From Cytobacillus firmus (GTDB lineage: Bacteria; Bacillota; Bacilli; Bacillales; Cytobacillaceae), in NCBI RefSeq assembly GCF_023657595.1, contig NZ_CP098323.1, positions 3,806,001 through 3,870,000 of the forward strand: a DNA stretch of 64,000 bases, given 5' to 3'. The position numbers and the translations under genes are program-made. The first letter of the stretch is position 1. Every line of letters starts with the position of its first letter. Positions 24,883 through 33,702 of this stretch are shown in pieces. Under the pieces are notes generated by a model, which worked only from the letters and a program-made list of their open reading frames with translations, searched no databases and had not been told where the DNA came from.

Positions 24883-25686
24883 TTATTTTACTCCAAAAAA
24901 CTTTTTCAGTTTTGAAAATACACCCTTATTCTCTTCTTCCAGAGGCTGAAGGGGTACAGCTTCGCCAAGAATTCTGCGGGCGATATTACGGTAGGAAACC
25001 GAAGCTTTGCTGTTAGGGTTTAAAGCAATAGGCTCACCATGATTCGATGCCTTGATTACTTCATCATCATCTGCCACAATTCCGATTAAATCAATCGACA
25101 AATGCGCAGTTATTTCATCAACATCAAGCATGTCGCCATTTTTCATCATATGGCTTCTAATTCTATTTATTATCAGTTTAGGAGCCTCTACATTTTCTTC
25201 TTTTTCAAGCAAGCCGATAATCCGGTCGGCATCACGTACAGCTGAAACTTCCGGAGTGGTTACAACAATTGCTTTATCTGCACCAGCAACCGCATTTTTG
25301 TACCCCTGCTCAATTCCGGCAGGGCAGTCTATGACAATATAGTCATAATCCTGCTTTAATTCATCAACCAGCTTTTTCATCTGTTCGGGTGTAACAGCCG
25401 TCTTATCACTTGTTTGAGCAGCAGGAAGCAAATACAGCAGATCTTCAAACCGTTTGTCTTTAACCACAGCCTGATGTATTTTGCACCGGCCTTCCACTAC
25501 ATCGACCAGATCATAAATAATGCGGTTTTCAAGCCCCATTACCACATCAAGATTTCGAAGGCCAATGTCTGTATCCACCAGGCACACTCTTTTTCCCTGA
25601 AGGGCCAGAGCAGTACCTACATTTGCGGAAGTAGTCGTTTTCCCGACTCCGCCTTTTCCGGACGTAATGACAATCGCTTCTCCCAT
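24883..25686 (-). CDS. minD: Septum site-determining ATPase MinD
   Basis: Membrane-associated ATPase that, with MinC and (in Bacillus) MinJ/DivIVA, keeps the division septum from the poles. 267 residues (268 in B. subtilis). Deviant Walker A GKGGVGKTT at residues 10-18, switch region VCLVDTDIGLRNLD and VIDCPAGIEQG; the C-terminal amphipathic membrane-targeting helix GVFSKLKKFFGVK is intact. One base after minC. Confidence 0.97.
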   Translation of the reverse strand: MGEAIVITSGKGGVGKTTTSANVGTALALQGKRVCLVDTDIGLRNLDVVMGLENRIIYDLVDVVEGRCKIHQAVVKDKRFEDLLYLLPAAQTSDKTAVTPEQMKKLVDELKQDYDYIVIDCPAGIEQGYKNAVAGADKAIVVTTPEVSAVRDADRIIGLLEKEENVEAPKLIINRIRSHMMKNGDMLDVDEITAHLSIDLIGIVADDDEVIKASNHGEPIALNPNSKASVSYRNIARRILGEAVPLQPLEEENKGVFSKLKKFFGVK

Positions 25687-25687
25687 C

Positions 25688-26365
25688 CTAGCTTCCCCCT
25701 TGCAATCTAGTTATATTAGGTCTTAGATGCATCAAAACTTGTAATCTATCTACTGTAATTTGATCATTTTCATCAATATAAGCACATTCCATTTCCCGTT
25801 TTTCTTCCTCCTGATCATTGTCAGGTGCACGGTTAATACAATTGCTGATTCTTAACTGGGACGGCTTCATAAGCGAAGCTACCACCACGGCTTCATTATT
25901 TCCATGGCAACCGGCATGGGCTATGCCTTTTAGAGCACCCATAACAAAGATGTTTCCTCCTGCCATAACAGTGCCTCCTGGATTTACGTCTCCGATAAGA
26001 AGCAAATCTCCAGGAGTTTCGAGAACCTGCCCCGAACGAATTACCTTCGCAACAGATACAATTTCGTTTTCTTCCTTCTGTTTTTCAGCTTCTTCTTTGG
26101 TAATGACATTGGAGCTTATAGACTCGACGATCAGGTTCTTCTTTTGCCTGATTAACTCCTTTAATTCTTCCTGCTGCTCTTCTGTGAGATAACGGTTGCC
26201 GACTTGTACCCTAACGGAAAGAAGCCGGTCTTCAACAGATCTGGAGTTTTCTGAAAGCTTTCTATCAAGCTCTTTCTTCAGCTCTCCATAAGAGCAGGAA
26301 TCATCAAGATGCAAAGTCAGTCCATCTTTCGTGCCTTTTATTGTAACGTTTTGGTTTTTTTTCAT
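25688..26365 (-). CDS. minC: Septum site-determining protein MinC
   Basis: Inhibitor of FtsZ assembly carried by MinD. 225 residues (226 in B. subtilis): N-terminal FtsZ-inhibitory domain (residues 1-105) and a C-terminal beta-helix dimer domain with LRSGQ-like [24 protein letters not shown] and [13 protein letters not shown]. Unlike B. subtilis, where mreBCD and minCD form one operon, a 546-base stretch with a terminator and a repeat separates minC from mreD. Confidence 0.97.
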   Translation of the reverse strand: MKKNQNVTIKGTKDGLTLHLDDSCSYGELKKELDRKLSENSRSVEDRLLSVRVQVGNRYLTEEQQEELKELIRQKKNLIVESISSNVITKEEAEKQKEENEIVSVAKVIRSGQVLETPGDLLLIGDVNPGGTVMAGGNIFVMGALKGIAHAGCHGNNEAVVVASLMKPSQLRISNCINRAPDNDQEEEKREMECAYIDENDQITVDRLQVLMHLRPNITRLQGGS

Positions 26366-26539
26366 TACAAGATGTTCACCTCAATGATAAGAAACACATT
26401 CGTGCTGATGCACTCTATTTTTAAACAGGCTATTACTATAAACATAGCCAGTTTGGGAAATCCCATAAAAAATATGTCGATTTTCCTTATCCTTATTTGC
26501 CCATAAAGGTAGAATTCGACAGAAACCTTCTAAATCCCT

Positions 26540-26735
26540 TTTTTACTGAAAGGCTCTTTTTTCAAAGATTTTTGTTTTAGTTTGTGAATTCTGCCTGTTG
26601 TGTTCCGCTCCAGGCACGCAGCGAACGCGGGGGGAGGAATGCGAGCCTCCTCGGCTTCGCCTGCGGGGTCTCACACTTCCCTCTCCTCCCGCAGGACATT
26701 GAATAAGCTTCCTCGATTGAACACCGCACGAAGGA
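26540..26735. repeat. Bacillaceae dispersed GC-rich intergenic repeat
   Basis: A sharply GC-rich block in AT-rich surroundings, with GGAGGCTCGC, GACCCCGCAGGCG, TCCTGCGGGAG and the flanking word CAAAGATTTTTGTTTTAGTTT. I recognise this composite from intergenic regions of many Bacillus-group genomes, where it occurs in many copies; the match here is from memory, not a search. It encodes no credible protein. The rest of the minC-mreD gap (26366-26539, 26736-26849) shows nothing I can name. Confidence 0.7.
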
Positions 26736-26849
26736 AATGCGTCAGCTTTTTCGAGGATCAAGTGCCCACAGCGATAATCAACTCAGCAATAAACTAAGTT
26801 ATGAAAAAGCAACAAACTTTAATAAACAGGGTACTGAAAATGATTCATT

Positions 26850-26880
26850 TAAAAGAAACCGGAGTAATCCGGTTTCTTTC
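26850..26880. terminator. Bidirectional hairpin terminator after mreD
   Basis: AAAGAAACCGGA / TCCGGTTTCTTT 12-bp perfect stem with a 4-base loop, T-rich on both outgoing sides. It would end mreBCD transcription before minC. Confidence 0.8.
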
Positions 26881-26911
26881 TCTGAATTGTAAAATTATAT
26901 CACTTCAACAA

Positions 26912-27427
26912 TTATTCGTTTAAGCTGTCTGCAAATTTTTCAGAAAGTCTTTTAAATGGGTAGACAGCTAATATAATAAAAATGGCATTCAATATCAAAG
27001 TAGGCAGGAGACGGGACGAAAGAAAGACTGCAAATTCCATATCTGTATGGTGAATTAGTAAGTTCATCTGGTAAACACCTGCCTCAAGAAGGGTGATGCC
27101 CAAAAGAACAATTATAGAAGCCATCGCTATATTCGTCTGAAGAATTCTCATTAGTTTGGTTGTAATAAAAGCAATGACCGGAAATAGAAACAAATAAATG
27201 CCGATAATTTCAACATACACAATATCAAAAAGCAGCCCGAATAATAGGCCGTAAAGAATTCCGTGCTTTTTTGAGCCAAAAATAGTCAAAAAAAGCAATG
27301 CAGCCATCAGAAAACGGGGAACTGCTATTTTTCCGCTGCCTAATAAATCATGCGGAGTTACTTGAACAAATATGCTTTCCCCAATAAATAAGGCCAGGAG
27401 AATGAGAGGAAGAAGGAATCTTCTCAC
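26912..27427 (-). CDS. mreD: Rod shape-determining protein MreD
   Basis: Polytopic membrane partner of MreC in the cell-elongation complex. 171 residues (172 in B. subtilis), five or so membrane segments, basic linker FGSKKHG. Its ATG overlaps the mreC stop (4 bases), a typical coupling. Confidence 0.94.
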   Translation of the reverse strand: MRRFLLPLILLALFIGESIFVQVTPHDLLGSGKIAVPRFLMAALLFLTIFGSKKHGILYGLLFGLLFDIVYVEIIGIYLFLFPVIAFITTKLMRILQTNIAMASIIVLLGITLLEAGVYQMNLLIHHTDMEFAVFLSSRLLPTLILNAIFIILAVYPFKRLSEKFADSLNE

Positions 27428-28308
27428 AGTTCCTCCTCCTTCTCATCAACCATTTCCATTAGTTCAGGCTGGGATGCCCCTCTTTTAACGACCATTACAT
27501 GTCCGATATCATAGAAGTCTGCTCCTGGCTTAACATATGCGGTTTGAGTCAGACCAAATTCATCTGGAACAACATCTACAACCTTCCCAATCGGAAGGCT
27601 CTCAGGGAAAACACCGCCCAGACCTGATGTAATAACGTTTTGACCCTTTTCAACCTTCGCATCATAAGGAATCTTCTTAAGCAAAAGAAGACCCTTATCA
27701 TCATCATAGCCTTCAATCAGACCGAAAAAGTTATTCTCGCCTGCCTGAATCTTAGCTGAGATGCGATTGGTCGGATCCATTGAACTAAGAAGCTGGACGG
27801 TTGAAGTAAATGTATTGCTGCTTTTTACTTTGCCAATCAGGCCTTTTGAAGTAATGACCGCCATATTCGGTTCAATTCCGGCATTTTTCCCCTTATTTAT
27901 AATAAGCAGCTCATGCCATCTGTCAGGATTTCTTCCTATTACTGTTGCCTGCTTTGGTTCAAATTCACTTAAAGAATCCTTCTTATCCAAAATTTCTCGA
28001 AGTTCCGTATTATCCTTTTTCAGCCTCTGAACCTCAGACTCAAGTCTTGCAAGTTCATCCAGCCTTTTTTTCAGATCTTTATTTTCTTTGTATGTATTTT
28101 GCAAGTCTTCGACATTTTCAAAGAATCCCGCCACATAATTCACAGGGCTGGAAACAGCATTTTGTATAAACCCGGTAGTATCTTTTAAAAATTGTTCAGG
28201 CCAGGTCAAATTTTCTCTATCCTTTAAAGAAAATCCAATCAATGCCACGAGAATAATAATGCTGACAAGCAAAATAATCAGGCGTTTGTTCAGAAAGAAC
28301 TGTGGCAT
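27424..28308 (-). CDS. mreC: Rod shape-determining protein MreC
   Basis: Membrane-anchored extracytoplasmic protein linking MreB filaments with the wall-synthesis enzymes. 294 residues (290 in B. subtilis): one N-terminal membrane helix (residues 10-25), coiled coil at about 70-110 (LKKRLDELARLESEVQRLKKD) and the beta-domain with VIGRNPDRWHELLIINKG and GLIGKV. 176 bases separate it from mreB, with a hairpin in between. Confidence 0.95.
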   Translation of the reverse strand: MPQFFLNKRLIILLVSIIILVALIGFSLKDRENLTWPEQFLKDTTGFIQNAVSSPVNYVAGFFENVEDLQNTYKENKDLKKRLDELARLESEVQRLKKDNTELREILDKKDSLSEFEPKQATVIGRNPDRWHELLIINKGKNAGIEPNMAVITSKGLIGKVKSSNTFTSTVQLLSSMDPTNRISAKIQAGENNFFGLIEGYDDDKGLLLLKKIPYDAKVEKGQNVITSGLGGVFPESLPIGKVVDVVPDEFGLTQTAYVKPGADFYDIGHVMVVKRGASQPELMEMVDEKEEEL

Positions 28309-28426
28309 CCTTTACACCTCGAATAGTATTTTTCTAGGGAATCCTGTGCCATTTAGGCACTGCTCAACAAAATATAACATATATCTGCAAAGATATCATT
28401 TGAAGCTCAATAAAAAACCAAATTTG

Positions 28427-28457
28427 AGCCCATACACTTTAAAGAAGTGAATGGGCT
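28427..28457 (-). terminator. Hairpin between mreB and mreC
   Basis: AGCCCATACACTT / AAGTGAATGGGCT, one mismatch, 5-base loop. The T run on the reverse strand starts nine bases later, so it is more likely a partial terminator or processing site inside the mre operon. Confidence 0.45.
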
Positions 28458-28484
28458 TTATTATTTTACTTATTCAGAACTCTA

Positions 28485-29507
28485 TTATCTGGATTCTTTA
28501 GCTTTTGTTTTGAATAAATCGATATGGTCAAGAGCTTTTCCGGTTCCAATAGCAACACAGTCCAATGGATTTTCTGCAATTAGGACAGGCATTTTGGTTT
28601 CTTCACTGATCACCTTGTCCAGATTTCGAAGAAGCGCTCCTCCTCCAGTCAGGACAATACCCCGGTCCATAATATCTGCTGCCAGTTCAGGAGGTGTTTT
28701 TTCAAGAGTATTTTTTACTGCATCCACAATCGCATATACTGTATCATTCAATGCTTTTGAGATTTCTTCTGCAGTAATTTCAATTGTTTTAGGCAAGCCT
28801 GTCAACAGATCGCGTCCGCGAATTTCCATGTTTTCGACGCCTTCCGGATCTCCGGCAGAGCCTACCTCCACTTTTATTGTTTCTGCTGTACGATCACCAA
28901 TCATCAGGTTGTAATTTTTGCGGATATAATTAATAATCGCATCATCCATTTCATCACCGGCAATGCGGATCGATTGGCTTGTAACAATTCCGCCCAGGGA
29001 AATGATCGCTACTTCAGTAGTTCCCCCACCAATATCAACTACCATGCTTCCTGTAGGTTCCCAAACAGGCAGATTAGCTCCGATTGCTGCGGCGAACGGC
29101 TCTTCGATGGTATAAGCATCACGGGCGCCTGCCTGGCGGGTTGCATCCACAACAGCGCGCTCTTCAACGGCTGTAATACCTGATGGTACGCAAACCATTA
29201 CATACGGCTTCCCTGAGAAGAAGCCCTTATTTTTATTGGCTTGTTTAATATAATATTTCATCATGACAGCAGTGGTCTCATAATCCGCAATAACGCCATC
29301 CTTCATTGGACGCAGCGCAACAATATTGCCGGGAGTACGGCCGATCATATTTTTAGCGTCATTACCTACGGCTACAATATTTTTAGTATCTGTCTGCAGT
29401 GCCACTACAGACGGCTCTCTGACAACAATCCCTTTTCCTTTAACATAGACAAGCGTATTAGCTGTTCCTAAATCTATTCCAAGGTCTCTAGTACCGATTC
29501 CAAACAT
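28485..29507 (-). CDS. mreB: Rod shape-determining protein MreB
   Basis: Actin-like ATPase that guides lateral wall synthesis. 340 residues (337 in B. subtilis), with the actin-fold signatures [13 protein letters not shown] (phosphate 1), [14 protein letters not shown] (phosphate 2) and [14 protein letters not shown] (adenosine). ATG with GGGAGA upstream. First gene of mreBCD; radC lies 161 bases upstream. Confidence 0.97.
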   Translation of the reverse strand: MFGIGTRDLGIDLGTANTLVYVKGKGIVVREPSVVALQTDTKNIVAVGNDAKNMIGRTPGNIVALRPMKDGVIADYETTAVMMKYYIKQANKNKGFFSGKPYVMVCVPSGITAVEERAVVDATRQAGARDAYTIEEPFAAAIGANLPVWEPTGSMVVDIGGGTTEVAIISLGGIVTSQSIRIAGDEMDDAIINYIRKNYNLMIGDRTAETIKVEVGSAGDPEGVENMEIRGRDLLTGLPKTIEITAEEISKALNDTVYAIVDAVKNTLEKTPPELAADIMDRGIVLTGGGALLRNLDKVISEETKMPVLIAENPLDCVAIGTGKALDHIDLFKTKAKESR

Positions 29508-29668
29508 AAATGGTATCTCCCTTTCTGATACAAATTGCTCATTTTCCTAAGTAAGGTTTTTTAATGGAATTTTCTTTTATTTTTCTAGTACAATCCGCCT
29601 CCAAAAATGCAAGGCATCTCAAAAATCATAACCAATATTATATCTTAACGTCAAACAAAAACATAGTG

Positions 29669-30358
29669 TTATAAATACCCTTTTTCCTTTAAACTGACAA
29701 ATTTATTTTCACCGATGATCAGATGGTCCAGCACATCGATGCCGATTATTTTTCCGGACTCTGCTAGTCTTTTGGTTACTTCAATGTCTTCCCTGCTTGG
29801 AGTCGGATCGCCGCTCGGATGATTATGAATGCAGATGATGGAAGCAGCCGACCTGCGAAATGCCTCCTTAAAGACCTCTCTGGGATGAACAATTGAAGCG
29901 TTCAGGCTCCCAATAAAAATAGTCTGCTTATGAAGCACCTGATTTTTTGTATTTAAATAAAGGCATACAAAATGCTCCTGAGACAAAAATCGCATTTCAT
30001 GCATGACATAATTTGCCCCATCCTCAGGCGAACGGATAATATATCTGTCATCATATGTGAGTTTTGAAATTCTCCGGCCAATTTCAACTGCTGCCAGCAC
30101 CTGAATTGCCTTTGCCGATCCTATTCCTTTAATGGCCGTTATTTCATCCAGGGATGCATCCTTTAACAGCCGAAGTCCTTCAAAATGGGTAAGAAGCCTA
30201 TTCGCTAATTGCAGAACTGATTCATCTTTCGTGCCTGTTCTGAGTAATATTGCTATCAGTTCGTGATTGGACAAGCTCTCTGGACCATTTTGGACAAAGC
30301 GCTCACGAGGGCGCTCATCCTGAGGAAAATCTTTAATTAAAAGAGAATCTGTTTGCAT
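29669..30358 (-). CDS. radC: RadC/YsxA JAB-domain protein
   Basis: 229 residues (231 in B. subtilis). Helix-hairpin-helix region at about residues 60-90 (LDEITAIKGIGSAKAIQV) and a C-terminal JAB1/MPN metalloprotease-like domain with the metal motif HNHPSGDPTPSREDIEVT. Despite the name a DNA-repair role has not held up; its function remains uncertain. Starts at ATG behind GGGAGG. Confidence 0.94.
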   Translation of the reverse strand: MQTDSLLIKDFPQDERPRERFVQNGPESLSNHELIAILLRTGTKDESVLQLANRLLTHFEGLRLLKDASLDEITAIKGIGSAKAIQVLAAVEIGRRISKLTYDDRYIIRSPEDGANYVMHEMRFLSQEHFVCLYLNTKNQVLHKQTIFIGSLNASIVHPREVFKEAFRRSAASIICIHNHPSGDPTPSREDIEVTKRLAESGKIIGIDVLDHLIIGENKFVSLKEKGYL

Positions 30359-30409
30359 ATTGTCCTCCCTAAACTCTGGGCTCAGGGAGCTGAAGATGAA
30401 TGAAGTATA

Positions 30410-30982
30410 TTAAGGTAGCGAATATCCCGCTTTCCTCAGTTCACGAACCGTTCTGGAGACAGGAAGTCCGACAACAGAAAAATAATCTCCGCTTATACTT
30501 TTTACAAGCATGCTGCCAATGCCTTGTATCCCATATGCCCCTGCCTTGTCAAACGGTTCACCGGTGCCAATATAAGAGTTAATTTCTTCATCTGTTAACT
30601 CCCAGAACACCACATCAGTTTTTTCATAAAATGTAATGGCATTTTTTTCAGGCGTCATGATAGATACACCTGTGTAAACAGAATGAATGGTTCCAGACAG
30701 ACTTTTCAGCATAGTAAAGGCTTCCTTGCTGCTGTCTGGCTTTCCTAAAACAGCGCCGTCCTTAACAACAACTGTATCTGATCCAATTACATATGAATCA
30801 GGGTGCTTATTAAATACAGCCTTTGCCTTTCTATGGGCAAGCTCCTTCACGATCTCTCCTGGTGTCAGCACTGGATCAAAACTTTCATCGACATCACTGC
30901 TGGAGACTTCAAATTGCAAATGAAGATTTTCAAGAAGTTCTTTTCGCCGCGGGGAAGAGGAGGCTAAAATGAGGTTTTGCAT
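30410..30982 (-). CDS. maf: Maf nucleotide pyrophosphatase
   Basis: House-cleaning pyrophosphatase acting on modified or canonical nucleoside triphosphates; overproduction blocks septation in B. subtilis. 190 residues (189 in B. subtilis). Conserved N-terminus LILASSSPRRKELL, SDVDES and VIGSDTVV and the PFDKAGAYGIQG loop near the C-terminus. Upstream of radC as in Bacillus generally. Confidence 0.96.
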   Translation of the reverse strand: MQNLILASSSPRRKELLENLHLQFEVSSSDVDESFDPVLTPGEIVKELAHRKAKAVFNKHPDSYVIGSDTVVVKDGAVLGKPDSSKEAFTMLKSLSGTIHSVYTGVSIMTPEKNAITFYEKTDVVFWELTDEEINSYIGTGEPFDKAGAYGIQGIGSMLVKSISGDYFSVVGLPVSRTVRELRKAGYSLP

Positions 30983-31097
30983 GTAATCACCTTACCTTTA
31001 TGTATCATATTGGGAGATACAGGTTAATCGTATCAAAAAATTGCCAGACAAACAATTTTAAAGAAGAAATTCACGGTATTTTTATATCAAATAATGA

Positions 31098-31136
31098 CAA
31101 AAAGAAAGAGTCTGTCTAAATTTCCCGAACAGACTC
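31098..31136 (-). terminator. Terminator after spoIIB
   Basis: GAGTCTGT / ACAGACTC 8-bp stem followed by TTTCTTTTTG on the reverse strand. Confidence 0.75.
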
Positions 31137-31205
31137 CGCTTAATATGTGATATTTCCCAGAAAATATTCGAATCTTATAACCTTATGGCACAATATGCCG
31201 GGTCC

Positions 31206-32288
31206 TTACTGCCCGCCTGACTGAAGCAGTGACTGATAAGCGGCAAGAAACCCAAGCAGATGCTCCTGAATTTTACCGGCTGATGCAGCATCACCTGACT
31301 GCTGGTAAGTTTCCAGTTGCTTAGAAGCATTCAATAGTTCTTCTCTTACCGAAATCAGGCTTTTATTTTGAATTTGATCTGTTTCCAGTTCATTCACTGT
31401 CTTTCTGTGGCTTTCTATTTTTTCAGCTGTTTCAGGAGTTATGGAGCTGCCGAGAGTGGCACTGGCTGCACCTTCTGACAGGCTTTGATATAAAGCGGGA
31501 GCAATTTCAGCCAGTTTTTTCTCTTCGGCATTTACTCCTTCAATTGCTTTGCCTTCAAAGGTTACTTCTTTAGCAAATACATCAATTCCCTTGCTTTTAA
31601 GATCAGCTCCTATTTCCTTTGCCTCATCAAGGCTGCCTGATACCCCTAAGAAAAGAAAAGTTTGCTCTCCCATTGTTATGGATTGGCTATAAACCCCTTT
31701 TTGAGAGTTGGCATCCTTGATTTGCTGTGCTGCTTCGCTGTTTGAAAAAACGCCCCCTTGAACTACATATGTTGCAATCGTTTTTAAACCCGCAGATCCT
31801 GCAGGAGTCTGCTGACTGGCTGCTGCCGGTTTTTCATTGATTGGAGGCGCCACCACAGTTTCTGCTGCCTGATCTGTGAATACCAGCTTCAGCATGATGA
31901 ATCCGAAGCTTGTCCCAAGAAGGACCGCAAAAAAGACAGCGAGAAAAATGGATGTTAAGAATCCTTGCTTATTTCTTCCCCGGAATTTCCTGGCCAGTGT
32001 ACTCAGACCATTTTTAGCTGGTGATTTAGGAGGAGCTGCTATTTTATATTCCTTTATATCCTCATCTTCCGTTTCCTCAGGCAGAATCCAGTCAAAGCTG
32101 TCATCCGCCTCTTTGCCGGCCGCTGTTTGTATGGAAGCGAAAAATTCAGTTTGATCCTGTTTTTTCTGTCTATCCAGCTGCCTCGGATCCCATGATTTTT
32201 CCTTCATTTCTTCCTTTTTCTCCTGAAACGGACGGTCCTTGCCATTAATCTTTATCGTGATTGTTTTTTCGCTTTTAGGCTTGTCCAC
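31206..32288 (-). CDS. spoIIB: SpoIIB, SPOR-domain engulfment protein
   Basis: Septal protein that helps start engulfment (septal thinning) and localise SpoIIDMP. 360 residues (332 in B. subtilis): charged cytoplasmic region, one membrane helix (FLTSIFLAVFFAVLLGTSFG, about residues 111-130), and a SPOR peptidoglycan-binding domain at about 165-240 (TYVVQGGVFSNSEAAQQI). The tail is helical, Glu/Gln/Ala-rich. Located between maf and comC as in Bacillus. Confidence 0.9.
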   Translation of the reverse strand: MDKPKSEKTITIKINGKDRPFQEKKEEMKEKSWDPRQLDRQKKQDQTEFFASIQTAAGKEADDSFDWILPEETEDEDIKEYKIAAPPKSPAKNGLSTLARKFRGRNKQGFLTSIFLAVFFAVLLGTSFGFIMLKLVFTDQAAETVVAPPINEKPAAASQQTPAGSAGLKTIATYVVQGGVFSNSEAAQQIKDANSQKGVYSQSITMGEQTFLFLGVSGSLDEAKEIGADLKSKGIDVFAKEVTFEGKAIEGVNAEEKKLAEIAPALYQSLSEGAASATLGSSITPETAEKIESHRKTVNELETDQIQNKSLISVREELLNASKQLETYQQSGDAASAGKIQEHLLGFLAAYQSLLQSGGQ

Positions 32289-32342
32289 ATCTCATCCTCC
32301 CTTCCGCACCGTTTCCTGAATTGTTTCCATCCTAACATAATG

Positions 32343-32378
32343 AAAAAAAAAAATAACAAGACTTTTGTCGTCTTGTTA
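32343..32378 (-). terminator. Strong terminator downstream of comC
   Basis: Perfect 9-bp stem TAACAAGAC / GTCTTGTTA, 7-base loop, followed by eleven T on the reverse strand. It lies 278 bases after the comC stop. Confidence 0.9.
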
Positions 32379-32656
32379 CGGAAGGATTTCGTCAAATTTT
32401 TCATTTGGTTGTTCAGTTAGTTACTGAAATTATATCAGGATCTAATTTATTTTTTGTGGATTCCTTAATTACCATCAGAATAGCATCAGCTCCGCTTTTC
32501 TTATCTTAAACAAACAGCGGGTTATGAATTTTCTCTGAATTATTGTAAACAGAGAGTCTATCATTTCCGCATTTGATTTTATATCAAAATAATATAAATC
32601 TTGAAATAAAAATATAGATCTTTTACTCATTAACTTCTTTACAATTCTGAGTATCT
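32379..32656 (-). other. Untranslated or decayed stretch after comC
   Basis: AT-rich, read from comC before the terminator. Two short reverse-strand frames run on from each other: one from an ATG near 32632 (MSKRSIFLFQDLYYF...) ending at 32475, and one that picks up near 32510 in another frame (KKSGADAILMVIKEST) ending about 32420. Together they would make about 70 residues if one base were restored. No homologue is recognised, so this may be a frameshifted small gene or chance. Confidence 0.25.
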
Positions 32657-33409
32657 CTATAAGACTGAGTGAAAGTACCATTCTATCAATTCATTGCCAT
32701 AAAAGTAAGCAATCATGGTTCCCATACCAATAAAAGGACCGAATGGAATTGGTTTTCCCTTTTTCACAACTCCTAAAAGCATGCCTATCCCACCTAGAAA
32801 TGCTCCAAGCAAAGTTGCTAGAAAAAACGAAACCAAAACAAGCTTCACACCTAAAGCAATACCAATAACTGAGTATAGCTTTATATCACCTCCACCCATG
32901 CCGCCTTTACTGATTACAGCTATAATTAAAAGTAGTGAAAAACCAAGTACCCCACCAACTAAACTATCCCACCATGGAGAAAGGGGAATTAGAATCCGTT
33001 CTGCTGTTAGGATCACGCCAAACAAAAAGAGAATTTTATTTGGAATGATCATATATTTATAGTCAGATACAAATATAATGACCATAAGAGAAACTAGTGT
33101 CCAGGCAACAATCAACTCTGAAGTCCACCCCAAAATTAATGGAGCAGCAGCAAACAAAGTACCTGTTAAAAGCTCAACAGCCGGATATAAGGCTGAAACT
33201 GACTCCTTACAGCGCCTGCATTTTCCACCTAGAAATACATAAGAAAGAATTGGGATAAGCTCTAAATATGATAAAGTATGCTTACAGTGTTTACAATGTG
33301 ACCTCGGCTTTACTATTGATTGATTTTCAGGAACTCTTAGGCCAACTACATTGTAAAAGGAACCTAGTATGGAACCAAATAAAAATAATATTATCAAGAG
33401 ATTTAGCAT
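32657..33409 (-). CDS. comC: ComC prepilin peptidase (competence)
   Basis: Type IV prepilin leader peptidase and N-methyltransferase that processes ComG pseudopilins for DNA uptake. 250 residues with two CxxC pairs in the first cytoplasmic loop (SHCKHCKHT and KCRRCKES), about seven membrane segments and the aspartate motifs VSDYKYMIIPN and GGGDIKLYS. The N-terminus MLNLLIILFLFGSILGSFYN fits the family, but no ribosome site is visible before the ATG at 33407-33409, so translation may be weak or regulated. No clear pair of ComK boxes was seen upstream. Confidence 0.93.
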   Translation of the reverse strand: MLNLLIILFLFGSILGSFYNVVGLRVPENQSIVKPRSHCKHCKHTLSYLELIPILSYVFLGGKCRRCKESVSALYPAVELLTGTLFAAAPLILGWTSELIVAWTLVSLMVIIFVSDYKYMIIPNKILFLFGVILTAERILIPLSPWWDSLVGGVLGFSLLLIIAVISKGGMGGGDIKLYSVIGIALGVKLVLVSFFLATLLGAFLGGIGMLLGVVKKGKPIPFGPFIGMGTMIAYFYGNELIEWYFHSVL

Positions 33410-33670
33410 AAATATTAACGCAACGGCGTAGGCACAAGAAAGCTGATTTCCTCAGTGTCCTATTTATAGAGGTTCTCAATATTGTTATATGCCCGCAGCT
33501 TGTTTCCTCCTCTAAAATTTGTAAAAAATCAAAAAATGATCAATGGAATCTGAATATACTTGACAGTATATGTGTAATCTTTATAAACTTCAATGATGTA
33601 TATCACTAATATTAGACCAATACACCTGTAAGAACCATATATTGAATTGCTAAAAAGGTTTACTTCTGCC

Positions 33671-33702
33671 AAAAAAATCCTTTTGACAGGCAAAAGGATT
33701 TT
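33671..33702 (-). terminator. Terminator of the GGDEF gene
   Basis: AAAATCCTTTTG / CAAAAGGATTTT 12-bp stem, 5-base loop, extended T run on the reverse strand. It overlaps the stop codon. The interval 33410-33670 upstream of comC shows no other feature. Confidence 0.85.

Noticed and set aside
26543-26797. Possible small genes in the minC-mreD gap
   Set aside because: The frames fall inside the GC-rich dispersed repeat, lack ribosome sites and show repeat-derived composition.
33410-33700. ComK boxes upstream of comC
   Set aside because: AT-rich words occur but no pair of AAAA-N5-TTTT boxes at an accepted spacing was found.
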